From NCBI GenBank assembly GCA_003024985.2, contig PXIH01S0092128.1: a stretch of 11,114 bases of DNA; one strand, given 5' to 3'. The first letter of the stretch is position 1. Every line of letters starts with the position of its first letter. Position numbers and translations under genes: made by a program. The DNA comes from Euperipatoides rowelli (taxonomy: Eukaryota > Onychophora > Udeonychophora > Euonychophora > Peripatopsidae). Shown here in pieces: positions 1 through 8,719 of this stretch. Below the pieces are notes generated by a model, which saw only the letters and a program-made list of their open reading frames with translations, was not told the DNA's origin and made no database searches.

Positions 1-95
1 ATCTATATGCAAATATATACTATAACAAATAAAAAATATATTAATAGTAATTATCACCAATTTAGTATATACTGTATATAAAGCTAAATAGGAAT
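1..95 (+). repeat. Duplicated block X, third copy at window start
   Basis: 95 bases identical to 9105-9199, including the AGCTAAATAGGAAT extension. They diverge at base 96 (TGGCTATG against GGCAATCA). The left end is cut by the window. It is either another assembly end carrying the same sequence or a real repeat whose border is at 95. Confidence 0.88.
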
Positions 96-1831
96 TGGCT
101 ATGTCAAAATGACGTCAGCAGTCAGATTTTATTTTTTTAAACAACGTAGAAACTTGAAATTTTTATATGTTTCATTTTAAATTTTCCAAATTGATTAATT
201 AAACAAATATTTTTAGGTAAAACATAAATCAATTAAAAAAAAAACATTGATAAACCACTTTAAGACTTTTTTTGTGTGTGTTTTTTTAAGATTTTTTATG
301 TAAAAAGAATGGGAAAAAAATATTAACTATAAGGAGTTATGTTAGGACTTTTGTGTGTCTGTCAGACCGTTTCTGAATAAAATTTGGAAATTTTTTTTAT
401 CAAATATACAACTACAGTAGTTACTAAAGAGCATGCTTTAAGGTCGACTTGACCAATCTTGTTTAATTCTATTAAATACAATGCTTTTAATTTTATAATT
501 TAAAACAGTGAAAATAATTAGTCAAAATAGTTATTATTAAATTATAACAGAAAATAGTCAAAATATTTTTTAAAATTATTCTAACTCAGTGGTGGGAGGG
601 GTAAATCATAAATCCGATAACCTCATACGCCAGTGAAATGTTTCAACTCAATAGTGAATCAACATTAAAATGGCAGTAAAAAAACATTAGGTCAAAAGCT
701 TCAGCACAAAAGTTTTTTCACATTCAGCAGAACTGATTGAGCTGTTATCATTTATTTCTTTTAATGGTACGATTTAAAAAAAAATTTAAGAGTAAAAAAT
801 ACAATGACACTCTAACTATAAGCAGTGCAGCATTTTGATATGGCTCATAAATATTATCTCTATAAAACATTTCTTAAAATATTACAATTAATAAAAATGA
901 TAAAAATTGAAATTTGGTTAACCAAAATTTGCATATTACTAATTGGATGAGGATTAGTGCTAAAAAATGCATGAATGTCTAGTATAAATAATAAATAATG
1001 AGTGCTATTTTAGATTTGTGTAAATAATAAAATACTGCAGATCATAATTTTTTTCTTCTTCATTACATTAGTTACGATTTTTTTTGTGTGTGCGTGTTTA
1101 TTTAACTTTTTTTTTCATATATTAATTCTGATCTGGGAATGAAGCTTCTAATTTTTTTTAATATTTATTCACATTTTTTTTAGACAACCATACATTCTTA
1201 ATTCTAAAATCTTGGTGGCCATTCCTTCTGCAAAAATGATTCTTTCACTGGCATAATTAAATATTTTTAAGCATTTAAGCACATAAGACATTTTTCTCAC
1301 ATTAGATCACTCATTTTGCAATTTTTTTTCCCTTTTTCTTAATGATGGTAAGCTTTGTTAGATAAATCCAGAAGCTTTTAATAAAAAAAATAACTACTGC
1401 GCAGAACATCCCCTATCTAAAAAAAGATAAGCTTATTAAAATGAAAAAAAAAAAAAGCTTATTAAACTAAAAATATCTAGGTTACTATGAAAATAAATGA
1501 GAGCATAATTTTATATTCTTGCCTCGGGTGCAAAAAATAGCTAATTATGGCAATGCTTCATTTAAACAAATAACAAGGACAAATTGTAGTATCTGAATAC
1601 TGTTTCCAGATATTAATTTATTGCAATATTTCAATTATAAACATACAGTATATGACTACTTTCATTTTTAACAGATAAAAGCAAAACTATTTTTTATAGA
1701 TATCTCATATCAAGCAAAATTCTTGCAAAAATATGATAAAAAAATTAGATTTAAGTTTCAAAGTTAAATGTTCACCCACAAAATGCTAAACTTGTATACT
1801 TTTATAAAAAAAAAAAGTGAATGACTACAAG

Positions 1832-1890
1832 CAGGGCCTTTCAGAGAAATTTGAAGCCCAGGGCAAATTAAATTTTTGAGGCCCTTTAAC
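1832..1890. mobile_element. Possible DNA-transposon end relic
   Basis: GCAGGGCCTTTCAGAGAAAT, then GAAGCCCAGGGCAAAT, then GAGGCCCTTT. A CAGGGCC start followed by G-CCC-GGGCAAA is common at the ends of old cut-and-paste elements in many animals. The sequence is GC-rich compared with its surroundings. No partner end can be identified before the gap at 1924. Confidence 0.35.
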
Positions 1891-1923
1891 CCTTTCATTA
1901 TTTATTTATTTTTTTGGATTTTT

Positions 1924-1924
1924 N
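1924..1924. other. Single-N assembly gap
   Basis: One N between a T-rich run and G plus 13 A plus GCTT. The same 18 bases occur at 1443-1460, so this contig edge also lies in low-complexity sequence that recurs nearby. Confidence 0.9.
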
Positions 1925-3516
1925 GAAAAAAAAAAAAAGCTTGATTAGTGAACCAGCCACTTAATAACCTCATATTGCATAAATTGCAAGTTCAAGTCTA
2001 ATGACAGGAAATAGACCACAATTAAAATTTTAAGTTAGTTATATAACAGTACACTACCAAAAAAAAAATTGTGGCCTAATTTATACACTTAACATACACT
2101 AATATCCGTTATCTTATATCTTAATTGGCATATGATCGTGTTCTGAAGCCTGAAACAGCGACATCTAATGGGCTTATTTAAAACTTTTTTTTTTAATGGG
2201 CTTTAAAGATCGGTGCGGGAACTAATTTTAGAAACTTTAAGTGGTGTTTTCTCTTACATAAAAAGGGCTTAAACAAAAAAAATGGTTGATGCCCATGTAA
2301 TAAGCTTATTTGCTAGTACAGTATAATTTATTTCACTGACAACAGTTTTTAAAGAAAAGCCTTTGTTGTAAAGGCGTAAAAGAATAAACTGTGTAGTCTT
2401 TGAATAAGTTAAGCCAGCATAGTTGAATATTTTTTACCTGAAGGACCAAATAAAATTTTCAAAAGAAGTTCACAGAACAGTCACAAGTTCAGCGATACTA
2501 GAACTAAATGTGCATGAAATCTATTTGTATTTCAGTCATAGTCAAACATGATGCTGAACAGACATATTCTTCCGACGCCCTGTTTCTGTGCTTAGAATTC
2601 GATAACTTCATTTCAGAAAATGTCAAGTCGCATATGTAACGTACATGACCCAGGCTATTTTTGGAAAAACTGTGCACTCGATACATACAAAACAATATTT
2701 TCAACCCAAAGAATGAAATTTTTTTTTTAAAAAAAAAGTATGAAATTTTATTTATTAATATCGAGCCGGCAATACAACGTCCTGGGTAGTAACCAACCAT
2801 GGGTGGCAATTTGCACCTCACTGAGTAAAAAAAATCACTCTAATAAATTTCATAATAAAATTAGGAAATTAAAAAAAAAAAAAACTTTCAGCAGTGCAGA
2901 AAATAAAGATTGCTAGATAAAACTAAACTGCTGGCATTTAACCCTATATGCATATCCTTCTCTGATATGCACATAATGTACTTTTGAAATATACAAATGA
3001 TCTGTGCATTGGGAGTGATCGAATGCATTGCAGACTTGATATTTCCTTTCACACTTACATTAAGAACATCTTTTGATTTAAAAGATACTAACATAAAACG
3101 CTGGCACATTATCAATCACTGTTATCTTTCTAACATATTTATTTGTATATACTGTACATAAAATGTCTTATAAGCAAAGATAAAATAAAATCCTGCAACA
3201 GGTCAATCCATTAGAAATTGACCATTATGCAAACCTTGAAAATCCCCCATGCTTAATCTTTTTCTAGAGCGTTTCTCAAAATAGCAGTTTGATAACTCTA
3301 CTTTTTGGCGAATGTGAGGCTGTTATGAAATAAGTCTTTCAGACTTTGTCACAGAAAATTATCATTTCCTTGATATTAAAGTCTTAATTGAAAGGATTAA
3401 GTTTAAAAAAGTAGGAGAAAAAAAATTGAGAAAAACTATTTTCTAAAACAAATGATTGGCTATAAACATAGTATAAAATCATTTTTTGTTTAGAAAAAAT
3501 AAAAAATACAGTAATA

Positions 3517-3964
3517 CAGTGCACCCATAGCCTTGATTTGAATAATTTCGATTTGAGTCATTAGTAAATAAAGCCTGTAATTAGGGTTTTTTTTTCATCA
3601 TTGAGTCATTTGTAATAATTAAAAAAAAATCCTAGTGTTTTAATTTTAATTTAAAAAATTTGTGCCAAGTGTTAAATTAAAATAACTATTAAAATCAATT
3701 TTTACATGAAGATTTTTAACAATTAAACATAGAATGTTTATTTAGATATTTTTTTTACAGCCATAAAAAAGACTGGAAAAGGAAAATTTGTTTCGTTTCT
3801 ACAGTACAGTAAAAAAAAAAAGATATTTTATGTAGTACATGAACCATCTCTTACAGATCAATGTATTCCTATGAAAATTTAATACTCAATTTCAGTAATT
3901 TCGATTTGAGTTGCATATTTTAGTAACCAAACTACAACTCAAATGAAGGCTATGGTGTATATTG
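3517..3964. mobile_element. Degraded pogo/Tigger-like MITE
   Basis: The left end reads TA-CAGTGCACCCATAGCCTTGA and, in reverse complement, the right end reads CAATATACACCATAGCCTTCA. They share CCATAGCCTT and ATTTGA. TTCGATTTGAGT occurs near both ends (about 3547 and 3900). A TA target and a CAGT...ACCC start followed by an ATTTCGATTT-type subterminal stretch recall pogo/Tigger ends. No transposase frame is seen, so it is a non-autonomous relic. The right border is approximate because the terminal bases have decayed. Confidence 0.55.
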
Positions 3965-4444
3965 AATACTTGTAATATTTAATTAAAACCAACTGCAAAC
4001 AATAAGTAAAAATAAATCTTCATATTCAATAATTTTTTGTTAACAATCACATAAATACTAATGAGCAATGAACTTTTTATATCCAGAATTTCAATTTTTT
4101 CTTTATAATAAAGTTACAATATATGGAATATATTTGTTTAAAAATTCAGAACAGTTTTAAGTTAAATAAATCAGAAATACCTATACCCATATATGCAAAT
4201 AAGTTTTTATTTACAGAAATATCTATATTTCCATAAGGTTACTTGAGCATAAATGTTTGCAATATTTTAATAGGACTAGCTGACCATAAAAAAAAAAAAA
4301 AAAATTTTAAATTGTTGCCTTGACTTAAACACAAATACTTGTAAATTTATAGCTAAAGTACTACTCGCAAAACCATTTCAAAATTTTTCCCTTTCTACAA
4401 CAGCTTATGATTATCGAGAAAGCAATAAAAAAGGTTAAACTTAC

Positions 4445-4563
4445 CTCAAATTCTTGTTGAAATAAAAAATCCGAATCTTTATGTCTTTCTTGAAAAACAG
4501 TTGGCAAATCTTTAACAAAAATGGAGGGATAGTCTTTGGGAACAAATCTTGGAGCCATAATCA
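4445..4563 (-). CDS. Receptor-type tyrosine phosphatase, exon F (lead-in to first phosphatase domain)
   Basis: Last recognised exon (residues 180-219). The acceptor is TTTTTCCAG|TGATTATGG and the donor TTTGAG|GTAAGT, a near-consensus site. Its 119 nt are two bases plus 39 codons, ending in phase 0. It reads MAPRFVPKDYPSIFVKDLP and then a segment with ERHKDSDFLFQQEFE. RPTPs have this helix-turn-helix before catalytic domain D1: a Pro/Ile/Val-rich start, [V/I]-x-D/E-L, a polar helix, then a conserved F-x-x-E-[FY]-[EN]. The next exon should begin the NRYxNI region, which I could not find in the remaining 4.4 kb. Reading ATG as a start would be wrong: the acceptor and the phase-1 join to exon E show that it is internal. 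Which RPTP subclass it belongs to is uncertain; R2B or R3 type seems closest. Confidence 0.88.
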
Positions 4564-4720
4564 CTGGAAAAATAAAAAATAAATATTACCAGAATAAAGA
4601 TTAAGCATTAAGAAAAATATATTTATTAATATAACAAAGAAAAAAGTGTAATTCTATCTTGATTTTGATTTATATGGAACTGGGAACCCCTAATTATTAA
4701 AATGGCCCAAGAGCATTACT

Positions 4721-4749
4721 ACTATTTTTATGGATAGAATAAAAATAGT
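4721..4749. repeat. Perfect 11-bp hairpin
   Basis: ACTATTTTTAT at 4721-4731 pairs with ATAAAAATAGT at 4739-4749 around a 7-base loop. It overlaps the left TA and first bases of the MITE at 4748, so it may have formed on insertion or be part of an older nested element. Confidence 0.6.
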
Positions 4750-4894
4750 GTTGAGTAAAGACGGATAGCTTTGCATAAAATCATGCGCACTGGGGCAGTC
4801 AGGCATGCGTGCTATTAAAATACAGATAGCCATCTGTCTGTAAAAGTTGAAAAAATCCAATTTTTACGCAAAGCTTTCCGTTTGCACTCCACCC
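4748..4894. mobile_element. Short MITE with TA target-site duplication
   Basis: Imperfect terminal inverted repeats of about 35 bases: GTGTTGAGTAAAGACGGATA at the left and, in reverse complement, GGGTGGAGTGCAAACGGAAA at the right, both continuing into AGCTTTGC(A/G)TAAAA. TA flanks both ends (4746-4747 and 4895-4896). It is 147 bp with no coding capacity. TA duplication suggests a Tc1/mariner-like mobiliser, but the family is not recognised. An 11-bp hairpin overlaps its left border. Confidence 0.65.
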
Positions 4895-6039
4895 TATTAC
4901 CCATTGAACCAATCATATCTTAGATTTTCTAAATAGATTAGGCATGCTGTTGTTTTTATCCCAATTGAATTTAGTTTGAAAACAACATATTTCAATAATT
5001 GTTTTGATATTTTCAAATGATTCAGTTAATTTTAAAGTTATTATAAGCAGATTATTTTTTTTTAAAAAAAAAAACCTATTTGAAAATGAATTTTATTAAA
5101 AAAAAATACTTTATTCATAATAAAAGTGGGAAAAAAAGGACTCGCACACATTTTAACAACAATCTTAAAAACTCAAAACCATAATGTTGGAAATTAGGGG
5201 AGGAATACGACTAGTTATTGTATAGAGCAATTTAATTGATTACGAACCAACCCACCCTGCAGAAAAATATGAAAACATTAACGCAAATTTCTCCGTTTAT
5301 GAGACGGATAAAACGGATCGAAAACCTGTTGTGTAAAAAGTATAATTGAGCCTTTAGTCAAATTTAATAAAGCCTGTAGATTAATAATAAAATAATAATG
5401 GTGAAAAGCCCTAGACCCGAGACTTTCTTAGCCCGTGGGTCACAGTTTTTGAGGGCAGGAAAACAGAAATAGAATTTTGGGTGGGAAAACAGCAAGGGAG
5501 GGGGAAGAATAGCATTAGCGATAGTAGACTCATTTGGCTATTTCCTCTTGTTAAGACTTCTAGAGGAAATTTTAATTCATTACTAATTAATGAATTTAAA
5601 ACAAAACTAGAGGGTTTATTAAATTTGATTAATAATTTGCTCTATTTAATTTAAAACAGTAGTGGCTTATTTTTAGAATGAGAATCTTGAGCTTGTTGGT
5701 TTTTCTTTATAATTATAGCCCTAGTTGGAATTCACTATTCGATTGATTAAAAAAAAAAAAAAAAAGACACCAAAACCCTAATATAACATGCATGAAGACT
5801 GAAAATAATTCCAGGTGGCCACTTTTCAGGCAGTCTGCTAATCAAGAAGATAAAGTGTTAAATAATGGTCAGCTAATTATTACCTCGGGGCAAAAAACAT
5901 AATTGGATAAATTTTTAATTTTTTTTTTTTATTAACTAACAAATAGAAAATCTAACTTGCTCAATTTTATAATAATGTATTTACTATAATGGTATCTTTA
6001 AGCTTCAAAGGAATAATTATATACAGTATATATTTTCTT

Positions 6040-6120
6040 ACTCAAGCCCGCCACTCCCTTCAATCACTGCCATGACCCCTAAGGAGATCACAATTCCCAG
6101 TTTGAAAAATGTGGATTTAA
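6040..6120 (-). mobile_element. Possible hAT-like transposon end relic
   Basis: On the minus strand it reads CACATTTTTCAAACTGGGAA, then TGTGATCTCCTTAGGGGTCA. This resembles the decayed TTTCTCAAACTGGGGTCGCGACCCC-type terminus seen in hAT-related repeats. No partner or 8-bp duplication was found. A similar GTGGGTCACAGTTTTTGAGG stretch lies at about 5443-5462. Confidence 0.35.
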
Positions 6121-6394
6121 TAGATAATTGCTATATTTTAAAATTAGTTTACAAGTTTGTCCTTAAAAAAAAATTACTCAAACATTCAGATCAATGTTTT
6201 ACCCATCACTTGAGTTAAAAGTTAATTACACTCTTGTTTAATCAAGAGAAGTATTGAATTCGATCACCAGAACACCTGGTAAATTCTTGCAGGCTATTAC
6301 CCACTCATCAAAAAAAAAATTTCAGAGAGATTAATAGATAACAATTTTCTTACTTCACAACTTAAATATTATTTTTAATCTTACAAAAAAAAAA

Positions 6395-6521
6395 TATATA
6401 CTGTATATAAAAATTTCTAATTGAATATTTTGAATAACCATAAATCACTGAATATGCACACAAGTTGAAACAAAAGAGAACCACTAAATTAAAAAAAAAG
6501 GAGTTTTTTTTTTAAATATAA
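6395..6521 (+). repeat. Duplicated block Z, copy ending at the 6522 gap
   Basis: 127 bases identical to 7271-7397, running up to the single N. It starts with TATATACTGTATATAAA, which is also the end of block X. It is preceded by a plain A run, unlike the other copy. Confidence 0.9.
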
Positions 6522-6522
6522 N
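6522..6522. other. Single-N assembly gap
   Basis: One N. The 127 bases before it recur at 7271-7397, as expected of overlapping contig ends that were joined with a nominal gap instead of merged. Confidence 0.95.
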
Positions 6523-7028
6523 ATTTGAGATAATTTATGCATATCTGAGGTCAATATTATTTAGGGGGGTGTACATATAAATTGATTTTGCTAAAATTAC
6601 ACAAAAATGCGCGCAAAGAATTTGCGCGGATATTAGTGAATGAGTTAAAATTAAAAAATGGGAAAATGTAATTTTGATAAGCTTTTTTTTTTTGGTTGTA
6701 TGCTCCATGATATGAAGAAATACATACTGTACATTGAAAAATATAGGAAATGATTGGGAACAAAGCCATGATCATTATTCTATGAAGAACCTTTTCCCAC
6801 CTGTGCTTAAATATAGTGCATAGTAAAAGAGTTAAAAAAATGTAATTTAATATATGGAAATTTAAACAATGAATTGCATACAAGACTTTTACAAAATTTA
6901 ATAATTAAGCAAACAAATAAATTTGTTTAAATGAATGACAGTTTCCATATCAAATCAATATGTAGTTTATAATATCAATACTAGATTTTAATTTCTATGC
7001 GCACATTGTACTACTGGTAGTAACTAAC
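6523..7028 (-). other. RPTP intron sequence downstream of exon B
   Basis: Non-coding sequence between the gap and exon B. The 108-codon open frame at 6557-6883 is hydrophobic, A/T-driven and unlike any family I know. In the reconstructed order this is part of the phase-0 intron between B and C, the other part being 8763-9075. It holds a perfect 8-bp GC-rich inverted repeat at 6610-6628. Confidence 0.55.
6610..6628. repeat. Perfect CG-rich 8-bp inverted repeat
   Basis: CGCGCAAA-GAA-TTTGCGCG, with five CpG dinucleotides in 19 bases of otherwise very AT-rich intron. Function unknown; it could be a relic of a transposon end. Confidence 0.6.
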
Positions 7029-7179
7029 CTGATCTCCGTCTTTAAGGTCAACTACCACAAATACTGTATAATTAGTATGTTCGTCGAGCTGTCTGTCTTC
7101 TACTTTTAACTGTCTATTGCCACCATAGCATATATATGGATCTTCATCTCCCACAACAGTATTGTTAATAAATCTGTCA
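7029..7179 (-). CDS. Receptor-type tyrosine phosphatase, exon B (membrane-proximal FN3-like end)
   Basis: Second exon in biological order (residues 46-95). The acceptor is TTTTATTTTAG|TGACAG and the donor GATCAG|GTTAGT. The 151 nt are one base plus 50 codons, ending in phase 0. The protein contains VVGDEDPYICYGGN, then QLDEHTNYTVFVVVDLKDGD. This matches the RPTP pattern G-D-x-x-x-Y-G-G-x-x-N-x-x-L, then a Y-x-x-F strand with an acidic/Gly turn, which closes the last extracellular module before the membrane. Sequons NNT (residue 50) and NYT (residue 81) agree with an extracellular location. As written, the exon lies after the transmembrane exon, which is topologically wrong. Splicing E to B shifts the frame and reaches a stop, and splicing B to F gives CAG-TGA. 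It fits only between A and C, so its placement is taken to be an assembly error. Confidence 0.88.
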
Positions 7180-7287
7180 CTAAAATAAAAAAATATATAC
7201 ATGTAATCTATATGCAAATATATACTATAACAAATAAAAAATATATTAATAGTAATTATCACCAATTTAGTATATACTGTATATAAA
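7178..7287 (+). repeat. Duplicated block X, copy beside exon B
   Basis: 110 bases identical to 9077-9186. It spans the first two bases of exon B, its acceptor and the adjacent intron. Identity stops at 7288 (A here, G in the other copy). The splice acceptor inside it suggests a duplicated assembly end rather than a dispersed element. Confidence 0.9.
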
Positions 7288-7964
7288 AATTTCTAATTGA
7301 ATATTTTGAATAACCATAAATCACTGAATATGCACACAAGTTGAAACAAAAGAGAACCACTAAATTAAAAAAAAAGGAGTTTTTTTTTTAAATATAAAAG
7401 TGCAGACATGTTTTTTTAATATATCTAGAAAGTCGGAAAATGTCTTAATGAAAGCATCCTCTCCAAATGATGAAAAAATACAAAAAAGTCCAAAATAGTA
7501 ACTCAGCTTCTCAGATATACATGTATCTTAGACATGTGCAGTAAAGCTGAGCATGTTCATTTTGCTCCCCTAAACTCACAAACAAAATATCAATGTCCTA
7601 GAACAGGGGAAAAAGTACATTACATACGTAGGGGTAAAACTGTTTATTGTTAGATTATTACCAACTTTTCTTTTTTAATTTCTATTATTCTTAATGGATG
7701 AGTATTGTAGCAAATGACAACAAAGCATTCAATTTTACTTTTATTAATTGACCGTTGCATGCTCTCAAAGTCACTGCCAGAAATGATACGATAAAGAATG
7801 TGCTGTATATACTGTAAGAATTGAGCAACATAAACTTTCATTAATTTACTGTAAATTTGATTAAAGAAAGGGTAATATATTAAAAACACACTTTACAAAT
7901 ACTGTGCGAATAAAGTGCAAAAACATGCTGTAATAAGAGAAAGGATATATACCCGGAAGCATAC
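7180..7964 (-). other. Chimeric intron sequence (two introns joined near 7271-7287)
   Basis: No exon is seen. Bases 7180-7287 are intron directly upstream of exon B and recur at 9079-9186. Bases 7271-7397 recur at 6395-6521 and belong to the E-F intron, which continues to 7964. The two parts share only the 17-mer at 7271-7287. The open frame at 7650-7889 (minus) shows no family similarity. Confidence 0.7.
7271..7397 (+). repeat. Duplicated block Z, copy inside the chimeric block
   Basis: Identical to 6395-6521, then continues with AAGTGCAGAC toward exon E. It overlaps block X by 17 bases (7271-7287), which marks the probable false join. Confidence 0.9.
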
Positions 7965-8074
7965 CTAGACCTTCTTCAGAACTGGTGGTATGATGATAGC
8001 TGTCACAACATCGTAGGAGAAAATTGTCACGAGCATTATGAGAACCATCCATATATTTGTGAATACGAAAATGC
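7965..8074 (-). CDS. Receptor-type tyrosine phosphatase, exon E (cytoplasmic juxtamembrane)
   Basis: Juxtamembrane exon (residues 143-180), just inside the membrane. The acceptor is TTATTATAG|GCATTT and the donor GTCTAG|GTATGC. Its 110 nt are one base, 36 codons, one base. It reads HFRIHKYMDGSHNARDNF and then a stretch with CCDSYHHTTSSEEGL. It is hydrophilic, with His and Ser/Thr, and has no recognisable domain, as expected of the variable RPTP juxtamembrane linker. The trailing G plus TG of exon F make Val, giving EEGL-V-IMAPRF. This phase match shows that E splices to F, although exon B is written between them. If E were spliced to B, the frame would shift and meet TAA within exon B. The true E-F intron would be about 2.5 kb (7398-7964 plus 4564-6521). 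Confidence 0.85.
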
Positions 8075-8404
8075 CTATAATAAGTAAACAAACAACATTT
8101 TATGTTTTTAAGTAAATAAATTATTTGTTTCCACTCCAATTATTTTAATATATGTTTTCGTTATACTCCAAATTTTTTTTACATGATTGCATTCTTTTAA
8201 ATCCCCCGATTTTAATTTTTTTAAAAATCATTTGGTATGATTAAAAATAAATATTTTTAGTAATTTTGTACATAAATTTTGCTAATCTGAATCATTTTTC
8301 AGGCTAACAAGTTAACAGTGGAGTGGAAGAGAAATTTTTATAATGTCGATAATCGACTTTTGACTAAAATCATTTGAAAATTCCCTTTTAAAAAAATATC
8401 TTAC
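8075..8404 (-). other. RPTP intron between exons D and E
   Basis: A 330-bp intron with GTAAGA donor and TTATTATAG acceptor on the minus strand, joining codon AA|G (Lys). It is AT-rich and holds no other feature I recognise. Confidence 0.8.
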
Positions 8405-8504
8405 TTTATAATAAGGATCAATATCACCACCATAAGAGTAAGTAAAATGCCACATACAACACCAATAATCACTTCTGTCTTGACTCCTGCCTTGGTTCGA
8501 CTAC
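8405..8504 (-). CDS. Receptor-type tyrosine phosphatase, exon D (transmembrane helix)
   Basis: Exon encoding the single membrane-spanning helix (residues 111-143). The acceptor is TTTCTTAG|GTAGTC and the donor TATAAA|GTAAGA. It has 100 nt: two bases, 32 codons, two bases; the other two frames contain stops. The sequence is SRTKAGVKTE, then 22 hydrophobic residues beginning VIIGVVCGILL and ending in ILII, followed by Lys, which exon E extends with His, Phe and Arg. A basic stop-transfer after a 22-residue apolar run is typical of a type I receptor. Sequons occur only before this exon and phosphatase lead-in sequence only after it, giving outside-to-inside topology in the reconstructed order. 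The following intron to exon E is 330 bp (8075-8404) and the preceding one to exon C is 215 bp (8505-8719). Confidence 0.9.
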
Positions 8505-8719
8505 CTAAGAAAGTAAAAGAAATAAATACAAAATTAAACAATTTGATAAAATATTAATTGTGAAACTTTTCAATTTTTTAAGAATTTGTATTAAGATTTT
8601 TTTCTTTACTGCATTATTAAATTAAAATCACCTACTGAATAAATATTAAAATTTGTAATACTATTTGATTATTTGTATATACAGTACAGAAATAAAAAAT
8701 GAAAATAAAGGATTCTTAC
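8505..8719 (-). other. RPTP intron between exons C and D
   Basis: A 215-bp intron with GTAAGA donor and TTTCTTAG acceptor, joining codon G|GT (Gly). It holds one copy of the TATACAGTA-type word near 8677. Confidence 0.8.

Larger units (their letters stand above)
1..4444. other. Non-coding stretch downstream of exon F (intron and/or unrelated contig)
   Basis: No exon with the expected phosphatase-domain motifs was found on the minus strand. Open frames at 2504-2821 and 2888-3115 lack family similarity and splice logic. The stretch is AT-rich with many A or T runs of 8-16 bases and TE relics, listed separately. If the placement is right it is the intron after exon F and at least 4.4 kb long. 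However, 1-1923 is bounded by a gap and starts with a copied sequence, so its place here is doubtful. Confidence 0.6.
4564..6521 (-). other. RPTP intron between exons E and F, left part
   Basis: No coding exon is seen. The stretch includes the TA-flanked MITE at 4748-4894, hAT-like debris near 5410-5470 and 6040-6120, and homopolymer runs. It ends at the single-N gap. Its last 127 bases recur exactly at 7271-7397, so it most likely continues into 7398 onward and reaches exon E at 7965. Confidence 0.65.

Noticed and set aside
1185-1303. About 40-codon minus-strand frame with SERIIFAEGMATKILELRM
   Set aside because: Looks protein-like by eye, but it is short, has no clear splice sites and matches no phosphatase motif.
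2140-2240. CAGCGACATCTAATGGGC-type segment as a named repeat
   Set aside because: It resembles the CGCCATCTA-type repeats of arthropods but has no clear borders or partner end.
2504-2821. 105-codon open frame on the minus strand
   Set aside because: No family similarity, poly-K/F interior made by A/T runs, and no plausible fit to the RPTP as an exon.
2888-3115. 75-codon open frame on the minus strand
   Set aside because: No recognisable motif and no phosphatase-domain signature; length is unremarkable for this stretch.
4274-4285. ACTAGCTGACC as a reversed Helitron 3' end
   Set aside because: Only about ten bases match; the GC-rich hairpin that should follow is replaced by an A run.
4361-4564. 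Reading exon F as a separate small protein
   Set aside because: The apparent start is a GTG spanning the acceptor and the end runs past a strong GTAAGT donor; it is an internal exon.
6557-6883. 108-codon open frame on the minus strand
   Set aside because: Hydrophobic residues follow from T-rich composition; it lies in an intron of the RPTP and has no family pattern.
7650-7889. 79-codon open frame on the minus strand
   Set aside because: No similarity, and the reconstructed gene joins E to F across it without needing an exon.
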